The notes under the pieces: generated by a model | The model's database searches: none | What the model was told of the DNA's origin: nothing | The model's input: only the letters and a program-made list of their open reading frames with translations | Assembly: GCF_025642135.1 (NCBI RefSeq) | Contig: NZ_CP106793.1 | Location: 496,001 to 560,000 of the forward strand | Origin: Streptomyces cynarae | Lineage (GTDB): Bacteria > Actinomycetota > Actinomycetes > Streptomycetales > Streptomycetaceae | Direction: 5' to 3' | Length of the DNA stretch: 64,000 nucleotides | Program-made: the position numbers and the translations under genes | Shown here: piece after piece, positions 48,138 to 57,700 of the stretch | Layout: every line of letters starts with the position of its first letter | Position numbering within the stretch: position 1 is the first letter of the stretch

Positions 48138-49496
48138 TCAGCCCGTGACCAGCGTCCAGTGCATGTCATGCAGGGTCTGCCCGATCGGCACGTAATACAC
48201 GCCGGCCACGCACCACGGCGTCCTGCGGTGACCATCGAGCACGGTGTCCCGGTTGTACGCGGGCGGGCAGGTGACCGTCCGATCGAGCGCCGTGATCATT
48301 CCGCGGGCCTCATCGGCTGTGTGGTTGCGGACGCTCGCGAAGACCGGTCCGCCGCTGTCACCGTTGATCGCCGCGACACCGCCCGGAGTCGCAGAGGTGG
48401 CGTAGGCGAGGTCGACATCGGGGCGGTAGACATGGTTCGGTCCGGTGACGCCGATGTCGGTCTGAGCGATCCGCACACCGCAGTGCACGCCGCCGTTGGC
48501 GCCGTCGGTGCACACGTAGTCGCCGACGTTGTTGTGGCCCCAGCCGACGACGGGTTTGGCGTAACCGTCGGTGCGGCTCGCAGGACCGTCATAGAGCCAG
48601 CCGCGGGCCCGCTGCGACGCCGGCTTGATGCCCACCACGTCGTCCTGCGGGGAACGCTGGGAGGCGTCGGTGGTGCCGACCGGGTCGCCGCCCCACCAGG
48701 TGGTCCACCGGCCGCCGCCGGCCGAGCCGCAGTGGTAGGCGGACATCAGCATGTACCGACCCGCGGCGTTCTTCACGCTGAAGGAGCCGGAACAGATGCC
48801 GCCGGTGGGGTTGCTCAGCGCCGACGCTCCGGTCCAGGGCGAGCGATCGTGCTGCCGGGAGCTCAGGTCCACGCTCTGCAACCGGTGTATCGCGACGGTG
48901 TGCAACCCCGCCAGCCGGTCGGCGGCCGCCGCGACCCGCCGGGAGACGTTTCCCTCCGTGACCGCCATGGGGCTGTTCGCCCCACCGGCTGTGCTGTCAT
49001 AGCCGACCTCCAGACCACTGCCGTCCACCGCCGGCGCGATGCTGGTGATGTGGACGGGGGCCGCGACCCCTGCGATCCGCAGGTTCATCGACGAGCGACC
49101 GCGCAGCAACTTCGTGCGGGCCGCGTGGAGTTCGGCCTTGGAGTAGCGGGCGGGGGTGACCTCGGCGGTCACCCCGGAGGGCAGATGGGCGAGGATGTGC
49201 CGGACCCGCTGGGGTGGGGTGCCCTTCCAGTACAGGCGCAGGTGGTTGTGGTCGGGGTCGACCTCTATGTCGGCGAAGCCGGGTATTCGCGCCCGGTCGG
49301 ACTCGGAGAACCCTTGAGTGATCTGATCGGCGACGGCGTCGAGTACCTGCTGACGGTCGTCGATCCGCGCGGCTGCCCGTGCGGCCGGAGCGGGGACGGC
49401 GCCTGCCAGAGCCGGGACGACGAACGGCGCGGCGGCTGCGAGGGCCGCGGCGGGCACAAGGAGAGCCATCCATCTGTGGCGCGCAGCGTGCTTCAT
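48138..49496 (-). CDS. Secreted S1-family (trypsin/alpha-lytic-like) serine protease
   Basis: The 452-residue preproprotein uses the ATG at 49496 (MKHAARHRWMALLVPAAALA) and has an Ala-rich signal. A proregion of about 170 residues follows (VEVDPDHNHLRLYW, HILAHLPSGVTAEV). The protease domain has MLMSAYHCGSAGGG (His), RPDVDLAYA (Asp) and AINGDSGGPVFAS (Ser), with several cysteine pairs. Prodomain-dependent chymotrypsin-like proteases of this kind are common exoenzymes of Streptomyces. An upstream in-frame extension lacks a signal peptide and was rejected. Confidence 0.9.
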   Translation of the reverse strand: MKHAARHRWMALLVPAAALAAAAPFVVPALAGAVPAPAARAAARIDDRQQVLDAVADQITQGFSESDRARIPGFADIEVDPDHNHLRLYWKGTPPQRVRHILAHLPSGVTAEVTPARYSKAELHAARTKLLRGRSSMNLRIAGVAAPVHITSIAPAVDGSGLEVGYDSTAGGANSPMAVTEGNVSRRVAAAADRLAGLHTVAIHRLQSVDLSSRQHDRSPWTGASALSNPTGGICSGSFSVKNAAGRYMLMSAYHCGSAGGGRWTTWWGGDPVGTTDASQRSPQDDVVGIKPASQRARGWLYDGPASRTDGYAKPVVGWGHNNVGDYVCTDGANGGVHCGVRIAQTDIGVTGPNHVYRPDVDLAYATSATPGGVAAINGDSGGPVFASVRNHTADEARGMITALDRTVTCPPAYNRDTVLDGHRRTPWCVAGVYYVPIGQTLHDMHWTLVTG

Positions 49497-49862
49497 GTAC
49501 CGGTGTCTCTCTGCTCGAGCCCAGCATGACGCGAACATGCTCTTACGGTGCAGGTGGGACAGGCAAAGCGGAAGTGACCGCTCCTGCGCACGCATAGCGG
49601 GGCGAAGTGGCCTGAGCCGCCCGTAGATCCGCCAAGTCCTTGCCGAGATGGCGTGAACGCTCGCCATGTCACCGTCCCGATGGCGGCCGAGGCGGTGAAG
49701 TGGAGAGGGGACCCGGCACGGCTGGACACCCCAGGCGGAGTGCCCGGGTCACACCCGGCGGACCGGTTCCTTGACGCCCAGTTCCACCGCCCCGGGTTCA
49801 TCATGGCTGAGGCCTCTGGTTTGACGGAGCTGTCCAGGAACGAACCGCACGGAGGTCTCCGT
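49497..49862. other. Intergenic region upstream of the S1 protease
   Basis: About 365 bp. It must hold the protease promoter. No ORF with coding character except the start of the IS481 remnant frame at its right end. No clear palindromes. Confidence 0.35.
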
Positions 49863-50069
49863 GTCCTGTCTCACGGTGATGCCCGGTTGACCGTTCACGG
49901 CGGGCGGCTGCTCGTCCCGACGTGTTGGATCCGGCCGGGCCCGGCGCCGATGTCGCCGCCGGGTTGGACATGTCCCGCACCGCAGCGCACAAGTGCATGC
50001 GCCTCCGGCGGGCTGACGGGAAAGCCGGGCTGACCGACCGTTCCCCACGAGTTCCGGCAAACCTGCGCA
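49863..50069 (+). mobile_element. IS481-family transposase N-terminal remnant
   Basis: VLSHGDARLTVHGGRLLV matches the start of IS481 transposases (usually SHRNARLTVHGRRLL). The reading must then shift frame to continue as ADVAAGLDMSRTAAHKCMRL and RRADGKAGLTDRSPR, the HTH that follows in the family. The DDE core is absent. No terminal repeats were found. Confidence 0.75.
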
Positions 50070-50084
50070 GGTCAGAGCCTCGTC

Positions 50085-51203
50085 TCAGGTGCTCAGGCGC
50101 CGCCGGGCGACGAGGACGGCGATGTCGTCGTCGAGCTCGCCGCCGCTGTAGGCGATCAGGTCGCGGTGGAGATGCTCGAGGAGCTGGTGGGGCGCCTCGC
50201 CGCTCCATGAGCGGATGCGTGCGGCGAAGGGATAGAAGGCGCCGGAGCGGTCGCGGGTCTCCGTGACCCCGTCGGTGTACAGCAGGATCTGGTCTCCGGG
50301 GTGGAAGGGGGCGAGGTCGACGTGGTATCCGTCGCTCACCAGCATGCCCAGGTTGAGCGGCGGCGAGGGATCGGCGGGCTGCACCTCCCGGACCAAGCCG
50401 CGGTGCAGCAGCAGCGGGGGCGGGTGGCCGCAGGTGACGGTCTTGACGACGGGTTCATCGTCCGGGATCTCGGCGAGGAGGGCCGTGATGAACCGTTCAG
50501 CGATCTCCGAGCCCGGGAACCCCGGGTACTGGGAAGCATGGCGGCTCATGCTCGTCTCCAGGCGGCGCGCGAGGTGGGGCAGGTCGGGCGCGTCGTGGGC
50601 GGCTTCCCGGAAAGCGCTGAGCAGCGTCGCGGCCGTCTGGATCGCGAGCAGGCCCTTGCCGCGTACGTCGCCGATGAGCAGTCTCACGCCGTGCGGGGTG
50701 TGCATGGCCTCGTACAGGTCACCACCGATCCGGGCTTCCGCCGCAGCGGCCAGGTACAGGCTCTCGAGCGTGACGGGCCCGAGGTGTCGCGGGACCGGAT
50801 GCAGCACGGCCAGCTGGGCGGTTTCGGCCACTGAGCGGACCTGGACCAGCTGATGGGCGCGCCGGCCGAGCAGGCGGTTGAAGAAGACGGCGAATGCCGC
50901 GATCGCCGCGAGGGTGGCCAGCTCGGAGTAGGCGGTCGCATCCCGCAGCGAATCGAAGTCCACCATCAGGCCGACGAAGACGGCGCACGCGCCCACTCCG
51001 ATGAGCACGGTCCCCCACAGGGGCAGCAGCGCGGCGGCGGAAACCATGGCCGTGGCGAGGAAGGCGTCCGGCCTGACATCGCGGGGTGTGAACAGGCCGA
51101 CGAACAGGCCGATGAACAGCAGCAGAGCAGGCAGCACGGCCAGCAACCTGCCTCGCACACCACCGCTGTGCGTGACTCCGCGTTCCTCAGGAGACCTCGC
51201 CAC
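50085..51203 (-). CDS. SpoIIE/PP2C-type serine phosphatase with membrane N-terminus
   Basis: The 372-residue protein uses the GTG at 51203, preceded by GGGGAG at 7 bp. Three or four spans (LLAVLPALLLFIGLFVGLF, MVSAAALLPLWGTVLIGVGA, LATLAAIAAFAVFFNRLL) precede a cytoplasmic PP2C domain. Metal-binding acids are in RIGGDLYEAMHTPHG, GDVRGKGL, YTDGVTETRD and ELDDDIAVLVARR. Such phosphatases act on anti-anti-sigma factors in Streptomyces signalling. No GAF or PAS sensor is present, so sensing would be through the membrane part. Confidence 0.93.
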   Translation of the reverse strand: MARSPEERGVTHSGGVRGRLLAVLPALLLFIGLFVGLFTPRDVRPDAFLATAMVSAAALLPLWGTVLIGVGACAVFVGLMVDFDSLRDATAYSELATLAAIAAFAVFFNRLLGRRAHQLVQVRSVAETAQLAVLHPVPRHLGPVTLESLYLAAAAEARIGGDLYEAMHTPHGVRLLIGDVRGKGLLAIQTAATLLSAFREAAHDAPDLPHLARRLETSMSRHASQYPGFPGSEIAERFITALLAEIPDDEPVVKTVTCGHPPPLLLHRGLVREVQPADPSPPLNLGMLVSDGYHVDLAPFHPGDQILLYTDGVTETRDRSGAFYPFAARIRSWSGEAPHQLLEHLHRDLIAYSGGELDDDIAVLVARRRLST

Positions 51204-51653
51204 CGTGCCGCTCCCCAAGGTCACACAGGTCGAGCGGCAGCCTAAGGTACGGATGCCCGGCCACCGATTTGGGTAATTTTATCGCCGTTCGCCCGTAGCC
51301 GGTGAGCAACCCGGTTGGGGGGTGACGCGCCGGTGTCACCAGCTCACCATGCCGTCGGCGACAAGATCGAATGGAGAAGGTACGCAGAAGGTCACCGGGG
51401 TTCGTTCCTGCTCGGTGATGATCAGGCGGAACATGGTGAAGCCGTACATCGCGCCCGCGGCGACGCCGAGTTGCACAGGTGCAATCTCTGCACGCCTGGG
51501 ACTCACGTCCGGTGCCCGGCCGCCCGCACACGCACGACGTCCTCCCGCACCGCGCCCCTTGCCGCGCCGCATGGGTCTCCGGGGGGCCAGTACGTGAAGC
51601 GGATCGGCCGCCCCGCCGACGCTCCCCGGACGGTGGCCGGGTAGGAAGGAGGC
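51204..51653. other. 450-bp divergent intergenic region
   Basis: It lies between the phosphatase and threonine aldolase genes. An AT-rich box (TAAAAT on the minus strand near 51273-51280) is a likely -10 of the phosphatase gene, without a clear -35. A 37-codon minus-strand ORF (51336-51449) reads MYGFTMFRLIITEQERTPVT and looks protein-like, but has no ribosome binding site. Confidence 0.4.
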
Positions 51654-52691
51654 ATGGACAACGTCATAGACCTGCGGAGCGACACCGTCACCCGCCCCAC
51701 CGATCCGATGCGTGCCGCCATGGCGCGGGCCGAGGTGGGGGACGACGTGTTCGGTGACGATCCGGCCGTGAATGCCTTGCAGGAACGGGTGGCGGAGTTG
51801 CTCGGTTTCCCCGCCGCGCTCTTCGTCTCGTCAGGCACCCAGAGCAATCTGTGCGCACTGCTCAGTCACTGCGGGCGTGGTGACGAGTACATCGCAGGGT
51901 GGAACGCGCACGTCTACTCCCATGAGGGCGGCGGGGCGGCGGCGCTCGGCGGGATTCAGCCGCAGCCGTTGCCGCACCAGGAGGACGGGACACTCGACCT
52001 CACGCACATCGAGGCGGCGGTCAAGCCGGACGATCCGCATTTCGCGCGGACCCGGCTGCTGTGTCTGGAGAACACGTTCGGAGGCATGGCGATCCCTCCG
52101 GAGTATCTGGAGTCGGCCACGGCCGTGGCCCGCAAGCACAGACTGGCGACGCACCTGGACGGGGCCAGGCTGTTCAACGCCGCGGTGGCCGGCGGCGGCG
52201 ATCCCTACGCGGGAGCGCGAAAGATCGCGGAGCATTTCGACAGCGTGTCGGTGTGTTTCAGCAAAGGCTTGGGGGCACCGGTGGGCTCGGTGTTGCTCGG
52301 CTCCCGGGAACTCGTCAGTGAGGCCCGGCGGTGGAGGAAGGTTCTGGGCGGAGGCATGCGGCAGGCGGGGGTACTGGCGGCGGCCGCGTCGTACGCGCTG
52401 GACCACCACGTCGAGCGGTTGGCCGAGGACCACGCCAACGCCGCGCTGTTCGCCGAAGCTCTCGACGGCGTACCGGGAATCGAGGTCGGCGCGGCACGCA
52501 CCAACATGGTGTTCGCACGGGCCGTCGCGGGTGTCACCCCGCAGGATCTGGTGGAGCGGCTGGCCGCCAGGGGTGTGCTCTGCACGGGCGGACCGCAGTT
52601 CCGGTTCGTGTTCCACCTCGACGTCTCGCGGGAGGATGCGGAGCGCGCGGCGATCGTGGTGCGCGAGACCCTGGCCGACAGCACCGTCTGA
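51654..52691 (+). CDS. ltaE: Low-specificity L-threonine aldolase
   Basis: The 345-residue PLP enzyme opens IDLRSDTVTRPTDPMRAAMA, the family hallmark, then GDDVFGDDPAVNALQERVAE. PLP contacts are ATHLDGARLFNAAVA (Asp) and VCFSKGLGAPVGSVL (Schiff-base Lys). The C-terminal substrate Arg is in GPQFRFVFHLDVSRED. It cleaves L-threonine or allo-threonine to glycine and acetaldehyde in the cytosol. The ATG has a strong GGAAGGAGG site 2-3 bp upstream. Confidence 0.95.
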   Translation: MDNVIDLRSDTVTRPTDPMRAAMARAEVGDDVFGDDPAVNALQERVAELLGFPAALFVSSGTQSNLCALLSHCGRGDEYIAGWNAHVYSHEGGGAAALGGIQPQPLPHQEDGTLDLTHIEAAVKPDDPHFARTRLLCLENTFGGMAIPPEYLESATAVARKHRLATHLDGARLFNAAVAGGGDPYAGARKIAEHFDSVSVCFSKGLGAPVGSVLLGSRELVSEARRWRKVLGGGMRQAGVLAAAASYALDHHVERLAEDHANAALFAEALDGVPGIEVGAARTNMVFARAVAGVTPQDLVERLAARGVLCTGGPQFRFVFHLDVSREDAERAAIVVRETLADSTV

Positions 52692-52981
52692 CGGGCAGCC
52701 AGGCACGCACCCGCGTTGCCGCGGGACTTCCGCCCAGGTCTCCGGGATGTCGGACCCTCGCCCAGCGACATGGTCGTTGCGCGCGGTCCGGCTCGCGCTG
52801 CCATCGGCGAGCGTTGTGAAGGTCGCCCCATTCAGATGACTCGCTGCTGAATGCGTTCGCTTTCTTCTATTGGACCCCTGGCCGCTGCTCCACGACGCTG
52901 GGTTGTGCCGCGTTGCCGCGGGCCCCTGCCGCAGGTGTCGGCCAGCATCAGTTCCCCGTAGCCGAAAGAGGTCTCGAGCAC

Positions 52982-53839
52982 ATGCACACTCGCCGCATCG
53001 GTGACGTCGAGGTCAGCGCGATCGGACTGGGCGGCATGCCCATGTCGATCGAGGGCCGCCCCGAGGAGGCACGCTCCCTCGCTACCATTCACGCCGCGCT
53101 CGACGCCGGCGTGACGCTGATCGACACCGCCGACGCCTATCATCGGGACGCCGGTGAAGTCGGTCACAACGAAACCCTGATCGCCAAGGCTCTCGCCTCC
53201 CACGCGCTGGGCGGGGATGTCCTCGTCGCCACGAAGGGGGGCCACCTGCGTCCCGGGGACGGCAGTTGGACGCAGGACGGCTCCCCCAAGCACATCAAGG
53301 AGGCCTGTGAAGCCTCCCTTCGCCGCCTTGGCGTGGAGGCCATCGGGCTCTACCAGTTCCACCGTCCCGATCCCAAGGTCCCCTACGCCGAATCGGTCGG
53401 TGCGGTGCGGGAACTCCTCGACGAGGGCAAGATCCGCATGGCCGGTATCTCCAACGCCGACCCGGACCAGATCCGGCAGGCGGACGAGATCCTGGGCGGC
53501 CGCCTGGTCTCCGTCCAGAACCAGTTCTCACCAGCCTTCCGTTCCAGCGAGCCGGAACTTCAGCTGTGTGACGAGCTCGGCATCGCGTTCCTGCCGTGGA
53601 GCCCCCTGGGCGGCATCTCCCGTGCGCGCGAACTGGGCTCTGCCTACGCACCGTTCGCGCGCGTAGCCGAGGCTCACGACGTGAGCCCGCAGCAGGTCTG
53701 CCTGGCTTGGATGCTCGCGAAGTCGCCGATCGTCGTTCCGATCCCCGGCGCCAGCCGGCCGGAGACCATCCGTGACTCGGCGGCCGCTGCCGAGCTGAAG
53801 CTGACAGACGAGGAAATCGCCGAGCTGGACGCCGTGTGA
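52982..53839 (+). CDS. Aldo/keto reductase
   Basis: The 285-residue NADPH-dependent reductase uses the ATG at 52982 (MHTRRIGDVEVSAIGLGGMP). The catalytic tetrad is visible: TLIDTADAYHRD (Asp and Tyr), VLVATKGGH (Lys) and LYQFHRPDP (His). It ends LTDEEIAELDAV, typical of the family. It reduces aldehydes or ketones of unknown identity. It is monocistronic and is followed by a perfect 15-bp terminator hairpin. Confidence 0.94.
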   Translation: MHTRRIGDVEVSAIGLGGMPMSIEGRPEEARSLATIHAALDAGVTLIDTADAYHRDAGEVGHNETLIAKALASHALGGDVLVATKGGHLRPGDGSWTQDGSPKHIKEACEASLRRLGVEAIGLYQFHRPDPKVPYAESVGAVRELLDEGKIRMAGISNADPDQIRQADEILGGRLVSVQNQFSPAFRSSEPELQLCDELGIAFLPWSPLGGISRARELGSAYAPFARVAEAHDVSPQQVCLAWMLAKSPIVVPIPGASRPETIRDSAAAAELKLTDEEIAELDAV

Positions 53840-53853
53840 CACGTGCCGGGCCC

Positions 53854-53886
53854 TTGACGCCGGCTCGGCCACCGAGCCGGCGTCAA
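53854..53886 (+). terminator. 15-bp perfect hairpin after the aldo/keto reductase
   Basis: TTGACGCCGGCTCGG (53854-53868) and CCGAGCCGGCGTCAA (53872-53886) are exact complements with loop CCA, 14 bp past the stop codon. Confidence 0.9.
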
Positions 53887-54371
53887 CCGGGGATCGCCCA
53901 ACCGGTGGCAGCGGTTGCCCGTCGGTCCTTGACCGGCTTCCTCAAGGACGGGGATGCCACGGCGTGCGTGTCCCAACTCGTCCTCGAAGGCGCTCTGGCC
54001 TGCTGAATGAAGCTTGGCCCACCACCACGAGGACAGCGACGGGCCGAGCTCGCGTCCACGGTGCCACATGCCCGGTACTCGCGCGGTCTTTTCAGAAGGC
54101 GGACGTGTAACGCGCTGATTGGGCCCCATCCGCGAGGCGGCATCCCGAGCGGGCCCGGTGAACGCGAAGGCTTCGGTGCCGGTGCCCGCCCGAGCGGGTC
54201 AGTGCAGGCCCAGCTTGGACAGGGCAGTGCTCCAGTCGCCGGCGATGGCCTGTCGGTGGCAAGGAGCTGATGGCCGGTCAACCAGGTATTCGCCCACCTG
54301 GTTAGACTCACCCCGATGATTCAAAAGGCGGGCCGGTCATAGCCGATCGGCCTGTTAGGGGAGGGGACGCA
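53887..54371. other. Intergenic region without a recognised gene
   Basis: About 485 bp between the reductase terminator and the LamG gene. Minus-strand ORFs here are Ser/Pro/Arg-rich and show no family. The last 70 bp, less GC-rich, probably carry the LamG promoter. Confidence 0.35.
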
Positions 54372-55853
54372 ATGGCCGGAGTGGTCAGCAGACGCGGATT
54401 GCTGGGCGGGGCCGCGCTCGTGGGAGTCGGGGCGCTGGCGGGTGTGGTACAGGGCGCCGGTACGGCTGTGGCCGAGGCACCACTGGACACTCCGTTCACG
54501 CCGGTGTCGGCGCCGCATCTACTGCAGGCCGAGCAGATGGTGCAGTACCAGCGTCTGCTGGCGGCCGGTCACCTGCCGGACGGTCTGGTCGGTCACTGGC
54601 CGCTGGACGGCACGGCAGCCGACCGGTCGGGCTACGAACACCCCGTCACCCTCGGTTCGGGCGCGACGTGGACGACGCTGCGGGCCGGCGGCGAGCTGAG
54701 TCTGGACGGCACGTCGGGTGCGTACGCGGCCACGGGCTCGGTCCTCGACACGACGGCACCGTTCACCGTCTCGGCGTGGGTGCGTCTGTCGGACGCGGCC
54801 AGTCTCTCCACCATGTACACCGCGGTGAGCCAGGACGGCTCGATGGTGAGCCGTTTCCTCCTCCAGTACGACGACGCAGCCGGCACATGGGCATTCAAAG
54901 TGCGCAGCGCGGACCAGAGCACGAAGGTCTCCGCGCTGGCGGCCAACCCCGCCACACTGGGCCTCTGGACACACTTGGCCGGTGTCTGGGACGGCGCGCA
55001 GATCCACCTCTACGTCAACGGCACGCTGGAGGGCAGCGCGGACTCGACCCTGTCCTGGGCCGCGACGGAAGGCTTCAACATCGGGCGCGCCAAGTGGAAC
55101 AGCGCCCCGGCGAACCGCTTCAACGGCGCCATCGACGACGTTCGCGCCTACGGCCGCGCACTGACCGCCGACGAGGTCGCCGTCATCAGCGGCCGGACGG
55201 CCCGCGCCAACAACGTTTACTTGATCGGCTCCCCGTCGTCCGTGACATGGGGCACTCCCGACGACCCGACGACGTGGATCGCCCACGCCCGCTGCTCGTC
55301 CTTCCTCACGCGGGTGCTGAAGCACACCTACGGCTGGGCGACCGACGACTACTTCACGCAGTATTTCCAGGACACCATCCCGGAGGCCGCGGACTACCGC
55401 AAAGCCTTCGCCGACGGCACGGCCGGGCCCCACTTCCGGCGCATCCGCAAGGTGACCGACCTGCGGCCCGGCGACCTGATCGCGATCGACTACAACGGTC
55501 AGGTCGCGGACAACACCGGCCACATCGTGATGGTCCGCGAGGTGAAGGGCACCTTCACCGGCACCGCCGACTTCACCGGGGAGACTCAGTACGCCGTCGA
55601 GATCATCGACTGCACCTCCGACCCGCACGGCGTGTACGGCCTGTCCAACTACCCGGCGTACCCCGACAGCCGCATGGTCAGCAATGTCACCGGCGAGAAC
55701 TTCCAGGGCGTAGGCATCGGTCACATGATGTTCTACGCCTCCGACGCCACTGGGGAGTTCTCGCGCTATCGGTGGAGCGTCAACACCAGCAAGACCACGG
55801 CGGAGAACCTGACGGTCACCGACCGGCCGATCGCCGCGGCACGGGTGGTGTGA
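54372..55853 (+). CDS. Tat-exported LamG-domain protein with cysteine-hydrolase-like C-terminus
   Basis: The 493-residue protein has a twin-arginine leader (VVSRRGLLGGAALVGVGALA) ending near residue 35. Residues about 75-275 form a LamG/concanavalin-like domain (GLVGHWPLDGTAADRSGYEH, NRFNGAIDDVRAYGRALTAD). The C-terminal 200 residues contain ARCSSFLTRVLKHTYGW, KVTDLRPGDLIAIDYNGQ and NTGHIVMVREVKG. Spacing and context (Cys, PGDLI, GHIVMV) look like an NlpC/P60- or amidase-like papain fold. The combination suggests a secreted wall- or polysaccharide-active protein. The substrate is unknown. GGGAGGGG precedes the ATG. Confidence 0.82.
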   Translation: MAGVVSRRGLLGGAALVGVGALAGVVQGAGTAVAEAPLDTPFTPVSAPHLLQAEQMVQYQRLLAAGHLPDGLVGHWPLDGTAADRSGYEHPVTLGSGATWTTLRAGGELSLDGTSGAYAATGSVLDTTAPFTVSAWVRLSDAASLSTMYTAVSQDGSMVSRFLLQYDDAAGTWAFKVRSADQSTKVSALAANPATLGLWTHLAGVWDGAQIHLYVNGTLEGSADSTLSWAATEGFNIGRAKWNSAPANRFNGAIDDVRAYGRALTADEVAVISGRTARANNVYLIGSPSSVTWGTPDDPTTWIAHARCSSFLTRVLKHTYGWATDDYFTQYFQDTIPEAADYRKAFADGTAGPHFRRIRKVTDLRPGDLIAIDYNGQVADNTGHIVMVREVKGTFTGTADFTGETQYAVEIIDCTSDPHGVYGLSNYPAYPDSRMVSNVTGENFQGVGIGHMMFYASDATGEFSRYRWSVNTSKTTAENLTVTDRPIAAARVV

Positions 55854-56074
55854 CCTTCGGCGCATCGCTGTCCCGGTACGTCGATCGGCCCGTCAGAAGC
55901 GTGGCAGGACCACCCCTGTCGCCGTACACCTTGAGGCCGTAGGCGTCCGCCGCGACTGGGATGCGTGCGACGGCCGAGGGTGGGCGTGGACGGTGCGGGC
56001 GTCGCGGAAGGCACCCTCTCGCCCGGCCACACGCCGAGGGCACCACCCGGGGCGTTCCGACAGACGGAAGCCGG

Positions 56075-56767
56075 TCAGCGCAGTACTGCCGCCAGCAGGT
56101 CGGCGCCCAGCGCCGTCACATCGGGCAGCTTGAGGGTGTAACGGACGTAACGACCGTGCCGCCGAGCCGTGAGCAGGCCCGCGCGGCGCAGGACGGCGAG
56201 GTGGCGGGACACCTCCGGGGGTGAGAGTTCCCAGAAGTGGGCCAGCTCGCCGGTGGTGTGCGGGCCGCGGGCCAGTGTGCGCAGCAGCCGCAGCCGTACC
56301 GGATGCGCGAGCGCCTCCAGCCGGAGGGTGACCGTCTCCAGAGAGACCGGCTCCGACGGACTCGGCTCGGCGACGGGGTACTGCACCACCGGATGCCACC
56401 CGGGCGCGTGGACCGCCACCAGGTGCGGGCGGCCGAAGACGCTGGGGATGAAGGTGACCCCGGCGCCACGGGCGGCGGTCGCCTTGTCCTGCACCTTGTC
56501 CACGACGATGCAGTCGCCGCCCGGTGCCAGGGTGACCGCGCCGGAGACCGACGCGAGTGCCGCCCCGATGCGGGGTGTGGCGCACCCGCGCCCGCACCGC
56601 GGCCGGGTCCGCGAGCAGCCGTTCCGCGAAGGCCGGCCGAGAAGTGCCGGGCGCGCCCCGCGCCGGGCCAGTTCGTAAGCCAGTGCCGCTCCCAGCCCGC
56701 GCGCGGCTCCGGTGATCACGACCGTCCGGTCCTGAAGCGGGCTGCCCGTCACCTGCTGTCCCTTCAT
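56075..56767 (-). pseudogene. Chimeric gene: SDR N-terminus fused to an ArsR-type regulator C-terminus
   Basis: The ORF starts like a short-chain dehydrogenase (RTVVITGAARGLGAALAYEL, the NAD-binding TGxxxGxG). After about 40 residues it loses that identity. From about residue 85 it reads DKVQDKATAARGAGVTFIPS and VFGRPHLVAVHAPGW, then an ArsR-type HTH (ALAHPVRLRLLRTLARG, ELAHFWELSPPEVSRHLAVL). The second part is the C-terminus of DUF5937-type regulators. The SDR lacks its Tyr-Lys site and the regulator its N-terminal half, so the ORF is probably a deletion fusion. The HTH might still bind DNA. Its ATG overlaps the stop of the upstream gene. Confidence 0.7.
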
Positions 56768-57585
56768 GGGTGGTCCCGGCTCGCGCCTGGCTCACCGAAC
56801 CCTCCCGACGACGGAGCCTGCTGGCTCTGAGCCCCGCCCGGAGAGCTCTTCCCGGCTGAGGCCAGGGGACGTACCGGTGTCCTTCCGGGCGGTTCGAGCC
56901 AACGGGTGCGGATGTGCACACCGTCGACCGGTCGGCCCCCCGACATCGCGGCGGCGGACAGGCAGAACCGGACCCACATATTGAGCTGAGCCTCCTTCGC
57001 CAGGCGCAGGTGCGAGTACAGAAGGTGCACCAAACGGTTGCTGGGGCAAGCCCAGAGCTCGATCTCGAACACCAGCAGGCCGTCGTCCTCTCGCGCACGG
57101 AACTGCACCTGGCCGGCCTCCATGTGACCGCGCAGGGTCACCAGGTGCAGACGATCGACGTCGCGGTGCACAACCTTGACGGGCCCGTTCCAGGGTCCTG
57201 GCATCTCCACCAGCATTTCGTCCGCGACGTCCAGGCCGTGGTCGCCGACCTCACCGGTGTGGATGTCGACCACCTCGGAGGGCACGAAGCGCTTGAAATC
57301 GCAGCAGACCCATTCGATGAGCCGGCCCGGACCGACCTCGGCATCGGCGATACGCACGCGAAAAAGACGGTGGAACAGGGGCCCGCAGCCGTTCTGCGCC
57401 AGCTGCACCCGGCTGTCGACCGCCTCGGGCGGCAGCTGCGGTGGAAAGTCGGTCGCGTCCCCCCGGCACTCGCCGCCCCGGTGCAGAGGCGTCGTCTCCC
57501 ACAGATAGCGCCACGTCACGAGCAGCGTGCCCAGGAACCACCGCACGAGCACGGTGAGCATCCGAGGACAGTGCGTGCGCGTCAT
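56764..57585 (-). CDS. DUF1990/SRPBCC-like protein
   Basis: The 273-residue protein uses the ATG at 57585. A hydrophobic N-terminus (MLTVLVRWFLGTLLVTWRYL) precedes PLFHRLFRVRIADAEVGPGR, MPGPWNGPVKVVHRDVDRLH and LRGHMEAGQVQFRA, then EIELWACPSNRLVHLLYSH. The layout matches the DUF1990 group, which is thought to have an SRPBCC-type hydrophobic ligand cavity. Function is not known. It is translationally coupled to the SDR-derived ORF and divergent from a second DUF1990-like gene, so the two sides probably formed one functional module. Confidence 0.7.
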   Translation of the reverse strand: MTRTHCPRMLTVLVRWFLGTLLVTWRYLWETTPLHRGGECRGDATDFPPQLPPEAVDSRVQLAQNGCGPLFHRLFRVRIADAEVGPGRLIEWVCCDFKRFVPSEVVDIHTGEVGDHGLDVADEMLVEMPGPWNGPVKVVHRDVDRLHLVTLRGHMEAGQVQFRAREDDGLLVFEIELWACPSNRLVHLLYSHLRLAKEAQLNMWVRFCLSAAAMSGGRPVDGVHIRTRWLEPPGRTPVRPLASAGKSSPGGAQSQQAPSSGGFGEPGASRDHP

Positions 57586-57700
57586 CCCTTGCCCTTAGCC
57601 TGGCGAACTACCATAAAGAACCATCAATATGTGCCTACCCGGATAAACGGGTACTCAACATGGTGATGTCGGCACAAGAAGGCTGCCCCCGGAGGCCCCC

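Noticed and set aside
51336..51449. 37-codon protein-like ORF (MYGFTMFRLIITEQERTPVT...)
   Set aside because: No ribosome binding site and no recognised homologue. Mentioned only in the intergenic entry.
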